From an uncultured Prochlorococcus sp. (GTDB taxonomy: Bacteria; Cyanobacteriota; Cyanobacteriia; PCC-6307; Cyanobiaceae): a stretch of DNA of 59,372 bases. The position numbers and the translations under genes were made by a program. The notes below the pieces were generated by a model, which saw only the letters and a program-made list of their open reading frames with translations, made no database searches and had not been told where the DNA came from. Of this stretch, positions 37,174-46,632 are shown one piece after another. Numbering within the stretch: the stretch's first letter is position 1; every line of letters starts with the position of its first letter. The stretch covers positions 1-59,372 of the forward strand of contig CACGVZ010000007.1 of NCBI GenBank assembly GCA_902576415.1, written 5' to 3'.

Positions 37174-39207
37174 GTGAATTATATAAATAAAGGGAAACCA
37201 TTTCCTTTAGGAAGTTCTCTTACATCAAAAGGAGTAAATTTTTCTTTAGTAGCAACAAATGCAGAATATGTAGAAATCTTATTTTTTGAAAAAGAAAACT
37301 CTGAATTCCCAAAAACCGTATTCAAATTAGATCATAAAAATAAGACCGGTCCTTACTGGCATGCTGAAATAAGCAATTTAAAAGAAGGTTGCATTTATGC
37401 TTTTAGGATAAAACAAAAAAATAATGGGATTAACAATAACTACGAGAAAAAAGTTTTACTCGATCCATGTTCAAGGGGTATTACTGGATGGGAAAGTTAC
37501 AAAAGAGAAAATGCATTAAAAATCCATGAAAATACAAATTCTTGTCTTAAAAGCGTTGTTTGCGATAGGAAATTATTTAATTTTAAAGATTTTCCCAGAC
37601 CAAAACATTCTTGGGAAGAAACTATTATTTACGAACTTCATATCAAAGCTTTTACTCAATCAACTGATAAAGATGAAAGTTGTTTTAAGAAATTTTTAAA
37701 AAAAATTCCGTATCTTAAAGAACTGGGCATAACGACAATAGAATTACTCCCAATTTTTTGTTTTGATCCAACTGATGCGCCAAATGGTTTAAAAAATTTT
37801 TGGGGTTATAGTCCAATTAATTGGTTTACCCCACATTTTGAATATCTTTCAAATGAATCTGCCGAAAAGAACAGAGAGGAATTTAGAAGATTAGTAGAGG
37901 AATGCCATAAAGCGGACATTGAAGTCATTTTAGATGTTGTATTCAATCATACGTCTGAAGGAGATTCTCAAGGACCAGCAATATCTTGGAAAGGTATAGA
38001 TGAAAATCTTTATTACTTTATAGGAAAAGATAAAAATTATCAGGATGTTTCTGGGTGTGGAAATACTATTGCAGCAAATAGAGGATTAGTTAGAAAACTA
38101 ATAATTGAATCATTAAAATGTTGGGCGAGTGAATTTGGTATTGATGGTTTTAGGTTTGATTTAGGAATTGCCCTATCAAGAGGAGAAAATCTTTCCCCAC
38201 TCGATAATCCTCCAATTTTCGAAGATATAGAATGTGAACCAGAACTTATTGATATCAAGCTAATAAGTGAACCATGGGATTGTGGTGGTTTATATAAATT
38301 AGGTAATTTCCCATCTAAAAAAACTTTCACATGGAATGGTCATTTTAGAGATGATTTACGGAGATTTTGGAAAGGAGATAAGGATACCGCATGGAATATG
38401 AGCGATAAAATAAAAGGTAGTCCATCTATTTATAAAGAAGATAATGTTTACCCAAAATCAATAAATTTTATTACTTCACATGATGGATTCACCCTTAAAG
38501 ATTTAGTGACATTCGACACAAAACATAATTTTGCGAATAAAGAACAAAATAGAGATGGTGATAACCATAACAACTCCTGGAATCATGGCATAGAAGGTCC
38601 AACGACAAACTTATTAATCAATGATTTAAGAAAAAGACAACAAAAAAATCTTATTCTTAGTCTACTTATATCTAAAGGTGTTCCAATGTTACTTATGGGT
38701 GATGAGATAGGAAGGTCTCAAGGCGGCAATAATAATTCTTGGTGTCAAAATAATTTAATGGGTTGGATGAATTGGAATCATAGTCAACAAGATTTAGAGT
38801 TATTAGATTATTTTAAATACGTTATAAAAGTTCGAAAAAAACTTATAAAAATTTTTAATCCATCATTCTTACCCAACAATCTAAGCCATGAAAATAATCC
38901 AAGATATCATTGGCATGGAACAAAATTAGATAGCCCCGATTGGAGTAGTTGGTCTCACACAGTTGCCTTCAGTATTAACAAAGGGAAAAATAATCCTCTT
39001 GTCTGGATAGGTTTGAACGCATATTCAAAAAGTATCGATTTCCAATTACCAAAATGTAAATATAATTGGTTAAAAGTTATTGATACTAGCATGTCTGAGA
39101 TTTTTGAACCAACAACTATTAATGAAAAATCTGTTTCAATAAAGAGTAGAAGCTCTTTATTAATCATTTCAGAAGGAATATTTGGAGCTAAAAATAATAT
39201 ACTCTAA
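37174..39207 (+). CDS. glgX: Glycogen debranching enzyme (isoamylase type)
   Basis: This glycoside hydrolase family 13 enzyme cleaves alpha-1,6 branches of glycogen. The N-terminal CBM48-like domain covers about residues 1-110 (PFPLGSSLTSKGVNFSLVA). The catalytic barrel follows: DVVFNHTSEGD near residue 258, the nucleophile Asp in GFRFDLGIAL near residue 329, the acid/base Glu in ISEPWDCGG near residue 365, and SHDGFTLKDL near residue 435. Length 677 aa. The start is GTG at 37174. The product works in carbon-store turnover, which is diel in these organisms. Confidence 0.94.
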   Translation: MNYINKGKPFPLGSSLTSKGVNFSLVATNAEYVEILFFEKENSEFPKTVFKLDHKNKTGPYWHAEISNLKEGCIYAFRIKQKNNGINNNYEKKVLLDPCSRGITGWESYKRENALKIHENTNSCLKSVVCDRKLFNFKDFPRPKHSWEETIIYELHIKAFTQSTDKDESCFKKFLKKIPYLKELGITTIELLPIFCFDPTDAPNGLKNFWGYSPINWFTPHFEYLSNESAEKNREEFRRLVEECHKADIEVILDVVFNHTSEGDSQGPAISWKGIDENLYYFIGKDKNYQDVSGCGNTIAANRGLVRKLIIESLKCWASEFGIDGFRFDLGIALSRGENLSPLDNPPIFEDIECEPELIDIKLISEPWDCGGLYKLGNFPSKKTFTWNGHFRDDLRRFWKGDKDTAWNMSDKIKGSPSIYKEDNVYPKSINFITSHDGFTLKDLVTFDTKHNFANKEQNRDGDNHNNSWNHGIEGPTTNLLINDLRKRQQKNLILSLLISKGVPMLLMGDEIGRSQGGNNNSWCQNNLMGWMNWNHSQQDLELLDYFKYVIKVRKKLIKIFNPSFLPNNLSHENNPRYHWHGTKLDSPDWSSWSHTVAFSINKGKNNPLVWIGLNAYSKSIDFQLPKCKYNWLKVIDTSMSEIFEPTTINEKSVSIKSRSSLLIISEGIFGAKNNIL

Positions 39208-39208
39208 A

Positions 39209-39279
39209 AGCGGGCGGCGGGAATCGAACCCGCATCTTCAGCTTGGAAGGCTGAGGTTTTACCACTAAACCACGCCCGC
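39209..39279 (-). tRNA. tRNA-Gly (anticodon TCC)
   Basis: The acceptor strands GCGGGCG and CGCCCGC pair fully. The anticodon stem CTCAG.../CTGAG encloses CTTCCAA, giving TCC. The T-arm is GCGGG-TTCGATT-CCCGC. The discriminator base is T(U), and no CCA is encoded. It lies immediately behind the glgX stop, on the other strand. Confidence 0.96.
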
Positions 39280-39340
39280 AATAAGTAATAGAATTACCAT
39301 TGCAATAATACATTATCAAACAATCAACAAAGTAAAAAGA

Positions 39341-40726
39341 TTGGAAAATTCACACTCGAAAAAAAATATTTCAAGATTAATGTTCTCCTATGGACTAGGA
39401 GATGCAGGAACTGGTTTAGTTGCGACGCAATTTGGTTTTTTTCTATTCAAATTCTTTATTTCGGCTGGTTTACCAGTAATAATTGCAGGTTCATTGTTGA
39501 TGTTAATAAAAATATGGGATGCAATAAATGATCCGTTAATTGGATGGTTAAGTGATCGGACAAAATCAAGATGGGGGCCTAGAATCCCTTGGATGATTTC
39601 AGCATCTATTCCTCTAGGTTTCTCTTTAGCTGCAATATGGTGGACGCCCACAGGTTCAGTACTTAACAAGACTATTTACTATGCAATAATTTCTATAGTG
39701 GTGATGACTGCTTATACAAGCATTAATCTTCCTTTTGCAGCTCTATCAACTGAAATTTCCGAAAAAATAGAAATAAGAACTAGGTTAAACGCATCTAGAT
39801 TTACTGGCTCAATAATTGCGGGACTAACTGGTTTGATAATTGCTGGAGTTGTTTTAGGTTCTGAAGGATCAGCAAATAATGAATATTTTTTAATGGGTAA
39901 AATAAGCGGCTTTATTGCAGTTACGACAACATTAATATCATGTTGGGGGTTAGCTCCATTTGCAAAGAAAGCCAGAAGGCCTTCAGGGAAAGTAGAACCC
40001 ATCTTACTTCAATTCAAAAGGATCTTCAGAAATAAAAAATTTCTCAAAGTTATTACTCTTTATATTTTGCTCTGGTGTGCATTGCAGTTAATGCAAACAG
40101 TAGCGTTAATTTATGTAGAAGATGTACTTATGGTACCAGCAGATATTGCCAAGTGGATCCCAATACCTTTCCAAATAAGTGCCTTAATAGGTTTACAAAT
40201 ATGGACAAGAGTATCAAATAAATTGAATAGGATTGCAGCTTTAAACTATGGAGCGATTCTATGGATAATTTCATGTACGGCATCTTTATTTTTGCCCTCT
40301 TTAGCGAAAGTCTCAGGAGTTGGGTTTAGTATATTTTTAAATGCCGGTAACATAATTTTGTTCATTCTTTTAATTTTCATAATTTGTCTTATTGGCATTG
40401 GGGCTTCAACTGCTTTTCTGATCCCATGGTCACTTCTTCCCGATGCAATAGACGAAGATCCAGAGAAACCAGCAGGTTTATATACTGCATGGATGGTACT
40501 TATTCAAAAGATAGGCATAGCATTGAGTGTTCAATTATTAGGATTTTTATTGTATTTATCTGGCTATCAATCATGCTTTGTTGATAATGATAGTTTTAAT
40601 ATTATTGAACAATGTAATTCAGCACAATTAACTATTAGATTATGTATTGGTTTTATTCCCTCAGTATTGGTAATAATTGGTCTATTAATAATGAGGCAAT
40701 GGGATCGAAAATTAATTACGAAATAA
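39341..40726 (+). CDS. MFS/GPH-family sugar transporter (MelB-like)
   Basis: This is a 12-span cation-coupled sugar symporter of the glycoside-pentoside-hexuronide family. The family signature DAINDPLIGWLSDRTKSRWG is near residues 62-81, followed by RIPWMISASIPLGF. Multiple hydrophobic spans continue to the end (461 aa). I recall that the Prochlorococcus glucose transporter (Pro1404 of strain SS120) belongs to this MelB-like family, so glucose is a reasonable guess but is not shown here. The start is TTG at 39341. Confidence 0.85.
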   Translation: MENSHSKKNISRLMFSYGLGDAGTGLVATQFGFFLFKFFISAGLPVIIAGSLLMLIKIWDAINDPLIGWLSDRTKSRWGPRIPWMISASIPLGFSLAAIWWTPTGSVLNKTIYYAIISIVVMTAYTSINLPFAALSTEISEKIEIRTRLNASRFTGSIIAGLTGLIIAGVVLGSEGSANNEYFLMGKISGFIAVTTTLISCWGLAPFAKKARRPSGKVEPILLQFKRIFRNKKFLKVITLYILLWCALQLMQTVALIYVEDVLMVPADIAKWIPIPFQISALIGLQIWTRVSNKLNRIAALNYGAILWIISCTASLFLPSLAKVSGVGFSIFLNAGNIILFILLIFIICLIGIGASTAFLIPWSLLPDAIDEDPEKPAGLYTAWMVLIQKIGIALSVQLLGFLLYLSGYQSCFVDNDSFNIIEQCNSAQLTIRLCIGFIPSVLVIIGLLIMRQWDRKLITK

Positions 40727-40735
40727 TGTAGAAAA

Positions 40736-41491
40736 ATGTATTACCCTAAGTTTGTTAAAAGACTTCTAAGCAGTTTAATCATAGGAGGCCAAGCAATTAA
40801 TTTTATCTTTAGAGGTAAAATTTCCAAAAATGATCTCTTTGATCAATTAATGGAGTCAGGTCCTGGAAGTTTGTTAATTGTATTAATTACTGGAATAGCG
40901 GCGGGGACAGTTTTTAATATTCAAGTTGCATCACAATTAACAAGTATGGGGGTATCAAGTGAAATAGGAGGTTTATTAGCAGTAGGTATGGCGAGAGAAA
41001 TGGCTCCTCTTTTAACTGCTACCTTAATGACTGGAAAGGTCGCCACCGCTTATGCAGCACAACTAGGCACTATGAAAGTTACAGAACAAATTGAGGCTAT
41101 AACAATGTTAAGAACTGAACCTGTCCAATATTTGGTAGTTCCAAGATTACTATCTATGGTAATAATGTCTCCGATACAGTGTCTTTTGTTTTTATCTGTG
41201 GCTTTGTGGAGTGGTCAAATTTGGAGCACAATTTTTTATAAAGTTCCTCCAATAGTTTTTTGGACATCTGTAAGATCAGGTAATGTGAGTTTAACCAATA
41301 CAGACTTAACTTCAATGTTGATAAAATCTGTAGTGTTCGGATTACTCATTGCAATTATTGCTTGTGGATATGGACTCACAACTAAAGGAGGTCCAAAAGA
41401 AGTTGGAACAAGTACAACAGGAGCGGTTGTAATGACTCTTGTTACTGTATCTTTAATGGATGTATTCCTAACACAAATTTTATTTGGGTAA
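40736..41491 (+). CDS. MlaE-type ABC transporter permease
   Basis: This is the permease of a lipid-trafficking ABC system (MlaE, plastid TGD1/Ycf63 family). Signatures are MESGPGSLLIVLITGIAAGTV near the first third, VGMAREMAPLLTATLMTGKVA, the EQIEAITMLRTEPVQYLVVPR amphipathic region and the C-terminal GGPKEVGTSTTGAVV. Length 251 aa. No ATPase or substrate-binding partner is in the window. It is followed 4 bp later by a DUF3119 gene. Confidence 0.92.
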   Translation: MYYPKFVKRLLSSLIIGGQAINFIFRGKISKNDLFDQLMESGPGSLLIVLITGIAAGTVFNIQVASQLTSMGVSSEIGGLLAVGMAREMAPLLTATLMTGKVATAYAAQLGTMKVTEQIEAITMLRTEPVQYLVVPRLLSMVIMSPIQCLLFLSVALWSGQIWSTIFYKVPPIVFWTSVRSGNVSLTNTDLTSMLIKSVVFGLLIAIIACGYGLTTKGGPKEVGTSTTGAVVMTLVTVSLMDVFLTQILFG

Positions 41492-41495
41492 TTAA

Positions 41496-41900
41496 ATGTT
41501 TAACACTAAATCAAAAGAAGAAGAACCGGTAATAATATCACCTTCATTTCAGCTACCGATAATTCTAATAGTTTTGAGTTTTATGCTTTTATTTTTGAAT
41601 ATAGGTTCCTTGCCAACAATAGTTTCTGCATCTTTTAGCTTTTTCTTATTGCTTCAGTCAATTACCTTAAGGATCAAAATAACAAATGAAAATTTTATCG
41701 TTTTACAATTAGGGAAAGAGATTAGGACTTTTCCATTCAAGAACTGGATATCATGGAAATTCTTTTTTCCTTCAATACCAGGTATTTTTTATTTTAGAGA
41801 AAAGTCCAGTCCTCATTTATTACCAATATTATTTAATCCAAAACAATTAAAAGATGAACTTTTAAAAAAAGTTGACTCCCTGGAAATTAAAAAGTCCTAA
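41496..41900 (+). CDS. DUF3119 family protein
   Basis: This is a cyanobacterial and plastid-lineage family of unknown function. Two closely spaced membrane spans lie near residues 22-58 (LPIILIVLSFMLLFLNIGSL, FSFFLLLQ), then a PH-like beta region (FIVLQLGKEIRTFPFKNW and IPGIFYFREK). Length 134 aa. It lies 4 bp after the MlaE permease and is surely co-transcribed, so a link to lipid transport is possible but unproven. Confidence 0.8.
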   Translation: MFNTKSKEEEPVIISPSFQLPIILIVLSFMLLFLNIGSLPTIVSASFSFFLLLQSITLRIKITNENFIVLQLGKEIRTFPFKNWISWKFFFPSIPGIFYFREKSSPHLLPILFNPKQLKDELLKKVDSLEIKKS

Positions 41901-41936
41901 AAATTCATTTTTTGCTTAATTATCAAAATTATTTAA

Positions 41937-42947
41937 ATGACCAATACAGAAATTCCAAATAATAATCCTGAGAAGGAATTAATATTAGATAAATCAATTT
42001 CAGATGATAAAACCAAACAAATTATTAATAAAAATACAACACAAATTAAAAAAAATTCTTCAAAAAGCAAAAATTCAAACGAATCTTTTGATGAAATTTC
42101 TAATGAAATTTTTAGAGATCTCGTTTCAAAAAAAGACTATTTAGTTAAAGAAATAAAAGAGTTAGAAACAAAAAAAAAGGAAATAGAAAAAGATATTGAG
42201 TCAAATTTTAAAGGACAGTCAGATAATATTGCTAAAAGAGTTAAAGGCTTTCAAGAGTATTTAACTGGCGCTTTGCAGAATCTTTCACAAAACGTAGAGA
42301 AACTTGAATTAGTTTCGCAACCAATAATTGTAAAGCCTTCTCCCCTTGATGAGAAAAAGCAAAACGATAGCGCAAATAATGTAGTTAATGTTCCTGCTCT
42401 TTCTGAAACATTTAAGCCAGATGAAAAGATTATAAAAAGTTGCTTTACAAGTTTCTCGGAACAACCCGACTTTTATGCAGAACCTTGGAAACTAAGACGA
42501 AGTCTTGATTCATCAGATATAGAAATCATGGATGATTGGTTTTTTAATATGGGTGGAAGAGGTTCTCTTGAAAGTAGAGGATCTCGACAAAAAAATGCCT
42601 TATTATCTGCGGGTTTAATATCTATTCTTGGCGAATTATATGGAGATCAGTTTCAGACTCTTATTTTAGCTTCGCAGCCTGAACGATTAGGTGAATGGAG
42701 AAGAATTCTCCAAGATTCACTCGGTCTAACAAGGGATGACTTTGGACCAAATAGTGGAATTGTTCTTTTTGAAAGGCCTGAAGGTGTCATCGAAAGAGCT
42801 GATAGATTAGAGGCCAATGAAGAATTGCCATTTATTATCATTGATGCAGCAGAAACCTCTGTTGAAATTCCAATACTTCAATTCCCATTATGGGTTGCAT
42901 TTGCTGGTTCAGATAATGAAATTTACGATGATCTTGAACTAAACTAA
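41937..42947 (+). CDS. DUF3086 family protein
   Basis: This is a cyanobacteria-specific family of unknown function. The N-terminal ~60 residues are polar and disordered. A charged coiled coil follows near residues 65-105 ([19 protein letters not shown]). The conserved C-terminal half starts at [19 protein letters not shown] near residue 165 and contains [19 protein letters not shown] and [10 protein letters not shown]. Length 336 aa, no membrane span. plsY starts 5 bp downstream. Confidence 0.85.
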   Translation: MTNTEIPNNNPEKELILDKSISDDKTKQIINKNTTQIKKNSSKSKNSNESFDEISNEIFRDLVSKKDYLVKEIKELETKKKEIEKDIESNFKGQSDNIAKRVKGFQEYLTGALQNLSQNVEKLELVSQPIIVKPSPLDEKKQNDSANNVVNVPALSETFKPDEKIIKSCFTSFSEQPDFYAEPWKLRRSLDSSDIEIMDDWFFNMGGRGSLESRGSRQKNALLSAGLISILGELYGDQFQTLILASQPERLGEWRRILQDSLGLTRDDFGPNSGIVLFERPEGVIERADRLEANEELPFIIIDAAETSVEIPILQFPLWVAFAGSDNEIYDDLELN

Positions 42948-42952
42948 GGTTT

Positions 42953-43546
42953 ATGAATATCTTAATAATTTTTACAAGTTATCTTTTAGGATCACTTCCG
43001 ACAGGTTTTTTAATTGGAAAATATCTCAAAAATATAGATCTAAGAACTATGGGTTCAGGATCTACAGGTGCCACAAATGTCTTAAGAAATGTTGGGAAAT
43101 GGCCAGCACTTTTTGTTTTTATCATTGACGTTGGGAAAGGCCTTATTGCAGTAAAAATTGCTCAATATTATACAGATCAAGGATTAATAGAGGTAATAGC
43201 AGGGATATCCGCTATCTCAGGACATATTTGGCCAATATGGCTTAGAGGAAAAGGAGGGAAAGCTGTTGCTACTGGATTAGGTATGTTTTTAGCTCTTTCT
43301 TGGAAAGTTGGACTCGCATCTCTTGGCATTTTTTTAATAGTTCTAACAAAAACTAAATTTGTTTCTTTATCCAGTATTTCAGCTGCAATCTTACTTCCTA
43401 TTTTTATGTTTTTTTATCTAGGTGATTTTTTGCACTCATACTTTTTTATAAGTTTAATTGTGGCATTATTAGTGATCTGGAAACATAGAACAAACATAAC
43501 AAGATTGCTTAAGGGAGAAGAATCCAAAATTAATCAGAATCAATAG
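42953..43546 (+). CDS. plsY: Glycerol-3-phosphate acyltransferase PlsY
   Basis: This membrane acyltransferase uses acyl-phosphate to make lysophosphatidic acid. The three family motifs are present: [11 protein letters not shown] near residue 13, [15 protein letters not shown] near residue 36 and [12 protein letters not shown] near residue 98, with GHIWPIW just before it. About five spans in 197 residues. It overlaps the convergent pyrF by 17 bp. Confidence 0.95.
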   Translation: MNILIIFTSYLLGSLPTGFLIGKYLKNIDLRTMGSGSTGATNVLRNVGKWPALFVFIIDVGKGLIAVKIAQYYTDQGLIEVIAGISAISGHIWPIWLRGKGGKAVATGLGMFLALSWKVGLASLGIFLIVLTKTKFVSLSSISAAILLPIFMFFYLGDFLHSYFFISLIVALLVIWKHRTNITRLLKGEESKINQNQ

Positions 43547-44261
43547 ATTTAAATATTTCTATTAGAGCTTTGTTAGGATCTATAGCTTTTGAAATTGATC
43601 TGCCAATGACTAACTTAGAAGCACCATTATCTATAGCTTCATAGGGAGTCATAATTCTATTTTGATCATCTTTACTGTCAACATTTAATCTGATACCTGG
43701 TGTAATAAGTTCAAAATTATCCTTATAAATAGATCTCAACATTTTTACCTCCCAAGGGGAACAAACACATCCATCTAATCCGGCATCAAAAGACAACTTT
43801 GCAAGTCTCAATACATTTTCTTCAATTGAATTATTTCTATCAAGATCAGTTTGAAAATCTTTAAGAGAAAAGCTTGTTAAAACAGTTATTCCTATAACCA
43901 ATGGAGGTTTTACACTGACTGAGGTGGCTCCTTCTAAAGATGCTTTTTTCGAATCCTTAAGAGCTTTTAAACCTGCTGAAGCATGAATAGAAATTATATC
44001 AACCCCTAATTTTGAAACTTGGAAACATGCTGCTCGCATGGTATTTGGAATATCATGAAATTTTAAGTCTAAAAAAATTTTTTTATTTAAACTTTTTAAT
44101 ATTTCAATAACCCTCGGACCTTCCCTAACAAAAAGTTCTAAACCAACTTTCACCCACTTAATATTAGGACATTTATCCAAAAGTAATTTTGCTTGACTTA
44201 CATCTAATCCATCAATTGCCAATATTATTTTATCTTCTGAATTAAATCTGTTATTCATCAA
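43530..44261 (-). CDS. pyrF: Orotidine 5'-phosphate decarboxylase
   Basis: This is the last step of UMP synthesis. The catalytic Lys-Asp-Lys-Asp set lies in [12 protein letters not shown] near residue 67. [15 protein letters not shown] near residue 13 and [10 protein letters not shown] near residue 217 also match. Length 243 aa. tyrS is 3 bp upstream on the same strand. Confidence 0.95.
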   Translation of the reverse strand: MMNNRFNSEDKIILAIDGLDVSQAKLLLDKCPNIKWVKVGLELFVREGPRVIEILKSLNKKIFLDLKFHDIPNTMRAACFQVSKLGVDIISIHASAGLKALKDSKKASLEGATSVSVKPPLVIGITVLTSFSLKDFQTDLDRNNSIEENVLRLAKLSFDAGLDGCVCSPWEVKMLRSIYKDNFELITPGIRLNVDSKDDQNRIMTPYEAIDNGASKLVIGRSISKAIDPNKALIEIFKSIDSD

Positions 44262-44264
44262 TTT

Positions 44265-45503
44265 TCAGTTTTCAAACCTCTTAATTATTTTTTTTCCAAT
44301 TTGCAAAATTTTTCCTTCCAAATCACTTTTTGAATTAAACACTAAATCAGGATTTATTACTTTCTGACTATCAATTTTTACACCTCCACCTTTAATAGAT
44401 CTTTTGGATTCGCTGCTAGATTTGAAAAGTTTTAGAGCACTAAGTAAGTAAAAAAACTTTACTGGAAAAACTACTTCTTTTAAAGAAATCTCTGGAATTT
44501 CCCCAACTTTTTCTTTATGTCCAAGGAATAATTTTTCACAGTTTGATTGCGCCTTTAATGCTTCTTCGGCCCCATGGAATAAAGTAGTAACTTCTAAAGC
44601 CATTCTTCTCTGTAATTCACGAGGATTTGAGTTTTCCAGAAAACTTAAATCTAATTCAGTAAGTAATTCAAAATAGGTGGGTATTATATTATCGGGTACT
44701 TTTTCTAATTTTGAATACATTGAAAGAGGATCTTCAGTTAAACCCACGGTGTTAAATTCAGATTTACTCATCTTCTTAATTCCATCTAAACCTGTCAAAA
44801 TTGGCAGCAGAACACCAAATTGAGGGTCTTGTTTAAAATGCCTTTGAAGGTCTCTTCCTATGGCAATGTTAAATTTCTGATCTGTGCCACCAAGCTCAAT
44901 ATCTGATTGAACAATTACCGAATCGTAACCTTGTAATAGTGGATATAAGAATTCATGTAAAGCAATTGGGACTTGCGAAGTATACCTTTTATTAAATTCC
45001 TCCTTAGCTAGCATTTGACTAACTGTTGCACTCCCCATTAATTCAATTATCGAATTAAGATTTAATCCCTTTAACCATTCACTGTTATATCTAATTTCTA
45101 TTCTTTCTTTTGAATCAAAATCTAAAATAGATTCATTAGCCGGCTTTCCCATTCCTAGTTGGGTTAAGTATGTTTTTGCATTATCCTTAACTTGTTTTTC
45201 GGATAACTGAACTCTTGTTTTGTTTTTTCCGGTTGGATCTCCAATTTGAGCAGTAAAATCCCCAATAATTAAAACTGCAATATGTCCATTATCTTGGAAT
45301 GCCCTAAGTTTTTTAAACAATATACTGTGCCCAAGATGAATATCGGTTCCAGTTGGATCGATGCCGAGTTTAACCCTTAATTTTTTATTATTTTTTTTCG
45401 CATGATCAATTATCTCCGAAAAGGTTTGATCTGTTCCCTTAATTGGGAAATATTCTTCTATTCCCCTTGACAGCCATGATGGCAATTTTAAATTATCTTT
45501 CAT
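44265..45503 (-). CDS. tyrS: Tyrosyl-tRNA synthetase
   Basis: This is a class I synthetase for tyrosine. The HIGH-type motif is HLGHSILF near residue 57, and the KMSKS motif is intact in KKMSKSEFN near residue 247. The C-terminal S4-like domain contains [14 protein letters not shown]. Length 412 aa, the TyrZ-like form common in cyanobacteria. It forms a run with pyrF. Confidence 0.95.
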   Translation of the reverse strand: MKDNLKLPSWLSRGIEEYFPIKGTDQTFSEIIDHAKKNNKKLRVKLGIDPTGTDIHLGHSILFKKLRAFQDNGHIAVLIIGDFTAQIGDPTGKNKTRVQLSEKQVKDNAKTYLTQLGMGKPANESILDFDSKERIEIRYNSEWLKGLNLNSIIELMGSATVSQMLAKEEFNKRYTSQVPIALHEFLYPLLQGYDSVIVQSDIELGGTDQKFNIAIGRDLQRHFKQDPQFGVLLPILTGLDGIKKMSKSEFNTVGLTEDPLSMYSKLEKVPDNIIPTYFELLTELDLSFLENSNPRELQRRMALEVTTLFHGAEEALKAQSNCEKLFLGHKEKVGEIPEISLKEVVFPVKFFYLLSALKLFKSSSESKRSIKGGGVKIDSQKVINPDLVFNSKSDLEGKILQIGKKIIKRFEN

Positions 45504-45522
45504 GAAGCTTTAACCGTTAACT

Positions 45523-45879
45523 TTAAGAAGTTTTATCAAGTTCATCCTTCATTCTTATTAAGGTTTTATTCATTTGATCAAACATTTGATCAGGAGTAAT
45601 CCCAAATTGACTTAACTGTGTCTTTAATTGTTCTACTGTCATTTTTGCTTGAAAATCTTCAGACAATTCAAATCTCTTCATAAAAACCTTATAACGATCC
45701 ATAAGTGATTCCATTTTTTTTATAAACATTTTTTTCCCTTCTCTATCAAATTTTCCATAATCAGAGCCAAGTTTCATAAGTTCTTGGTAATCTGTAAAAA
45801 GCTTTTTAGCTTCTTCCTGAACGATGTCTGACTCAAAGAATCCCATTTCTATTTTTTTACTTCTCAGATTAAGGCTCAA
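45523..45879 (-). CDS. DUF1825 family protein
   Basis: This is a cyanobacterial family of unknown function. The sequence MGFFESDIVQEEAKKLFTDY starts at about residue 12, so ATG 45846 is a likely alternative start matching the usual family N-terminus. The rest is helical with MFIKKMESLMDRYKVFMKRF and a C-terminal helix ending LIRMKDELD. Length 118 aa, no membrane span. It lies 19 bp upstream of tyrS and is possibly co-transcribed. Confidence 0.8.
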   Translation of the reverse strand: MSLNLRSKKIEMGFFESDIVQEEAKKLFTDYQELMKLGSDYGKFDREGKKMFIKKMESLMDRYKVFMKRFELSEDFQAKMTVEQLKTQLSQFGITPDQMFDQMNKTLIRMKDELDKTS

Positions 45880-45996
45880 CTACAAGATAACAAGAATCTT
45901 TTAAATTGATTAGAAGATTAATAAATTTTAGTTTATAAATAATTCTTTGATTTATATTTTTTCAGAATTAAATTTAGTAGACATATTTCATAAATA

Positions 45997-46608
45997 TTGG
46001 AAAAATTTAACGTAAATAATATTTCAAACCAAAATAGACAATTTGAATTATTTGGTTCAAATGTAAATACTTCAACTAATTTTCAACACTCAAATAATCT
46101 AAAAATCAAAGGCGAAATCCTAACTGAATGGAGGGATAGAATATATAATCACCAATTCAAAATTTCAAAAGATACTTACAACAAAACTTTGCACCAAACA
46201 AGTCTTCCTATAAATACAATTTCCGATGAAAGAAAAATTGATCCGTTTTCCTTGCAACCATTATCATTGAACTTTTGGAGAACCAATCAATATATACACA
46301 ATGGTCCAGCAATGTATTTTGTAATTGACTCGATGGAGAGTTCTAAAATAATCCTTTATATAGGTGAAACAAATTCAGCAAATAAAAGATGGAAGGGAGA
46401 ACATGACTGTAAAAATTACCTCATGAACTATAAAGAAGCCCTAGCTCATAACAAACTATCAAGTCACCAAGATATTCGTTTCTTCTTAGATGTACCTAAA
46501 GAAGTAAAATTAAGACGTAAATTAGAACAGCAACTGATATATTTATGGTTACCACCTTTTAATAAAGAAACTCGAGATAGGTGGGCAACTACTTTCACAA
46601 ACAACTAA
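45997..46608 (+). CDS. GIY-YIG nuclease-like protein, divergent
   Basis: 203 residues. Residues 105-190 look like a GIY-YIG domain: MYFVI (106-110) in place of GIY, YIGET (121-125) for YIG, then Arg131, His136, Glu177 in LEQQLI and PFN (187-189), the order expected of the catalytic residues. Residues 1-100 are polar and of unknown fold (IKGEILTEWRDRIYNHQF). Such domains occur in repair and mobile nucleases, but I see no mobile element here. The start is TTG at 45997. The function is unknown and the call is inferred from motif order. Confidence 0.65.
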   Translation: MEKFNVNNISNQNRQFELFGSNVNTSTNFQHSNNLKIKGEILTEWRDRIYNHQFKISKDTYNKTLHQTSLPINTISDERKIDPFSLQPLSLNFWRTNQYIHNGPAMYFVIDSMESSKIILYIGETNSANKRWKGEHDCKNYLMNYKEALAHNKLSSHQDIRFFLDVPKEVKLRRKLEQQLIYLWLPPFNKETRDRWATTFTNN

Positions 46609-46632
46609 AAGTTAATTAAATCTATTTTACAA

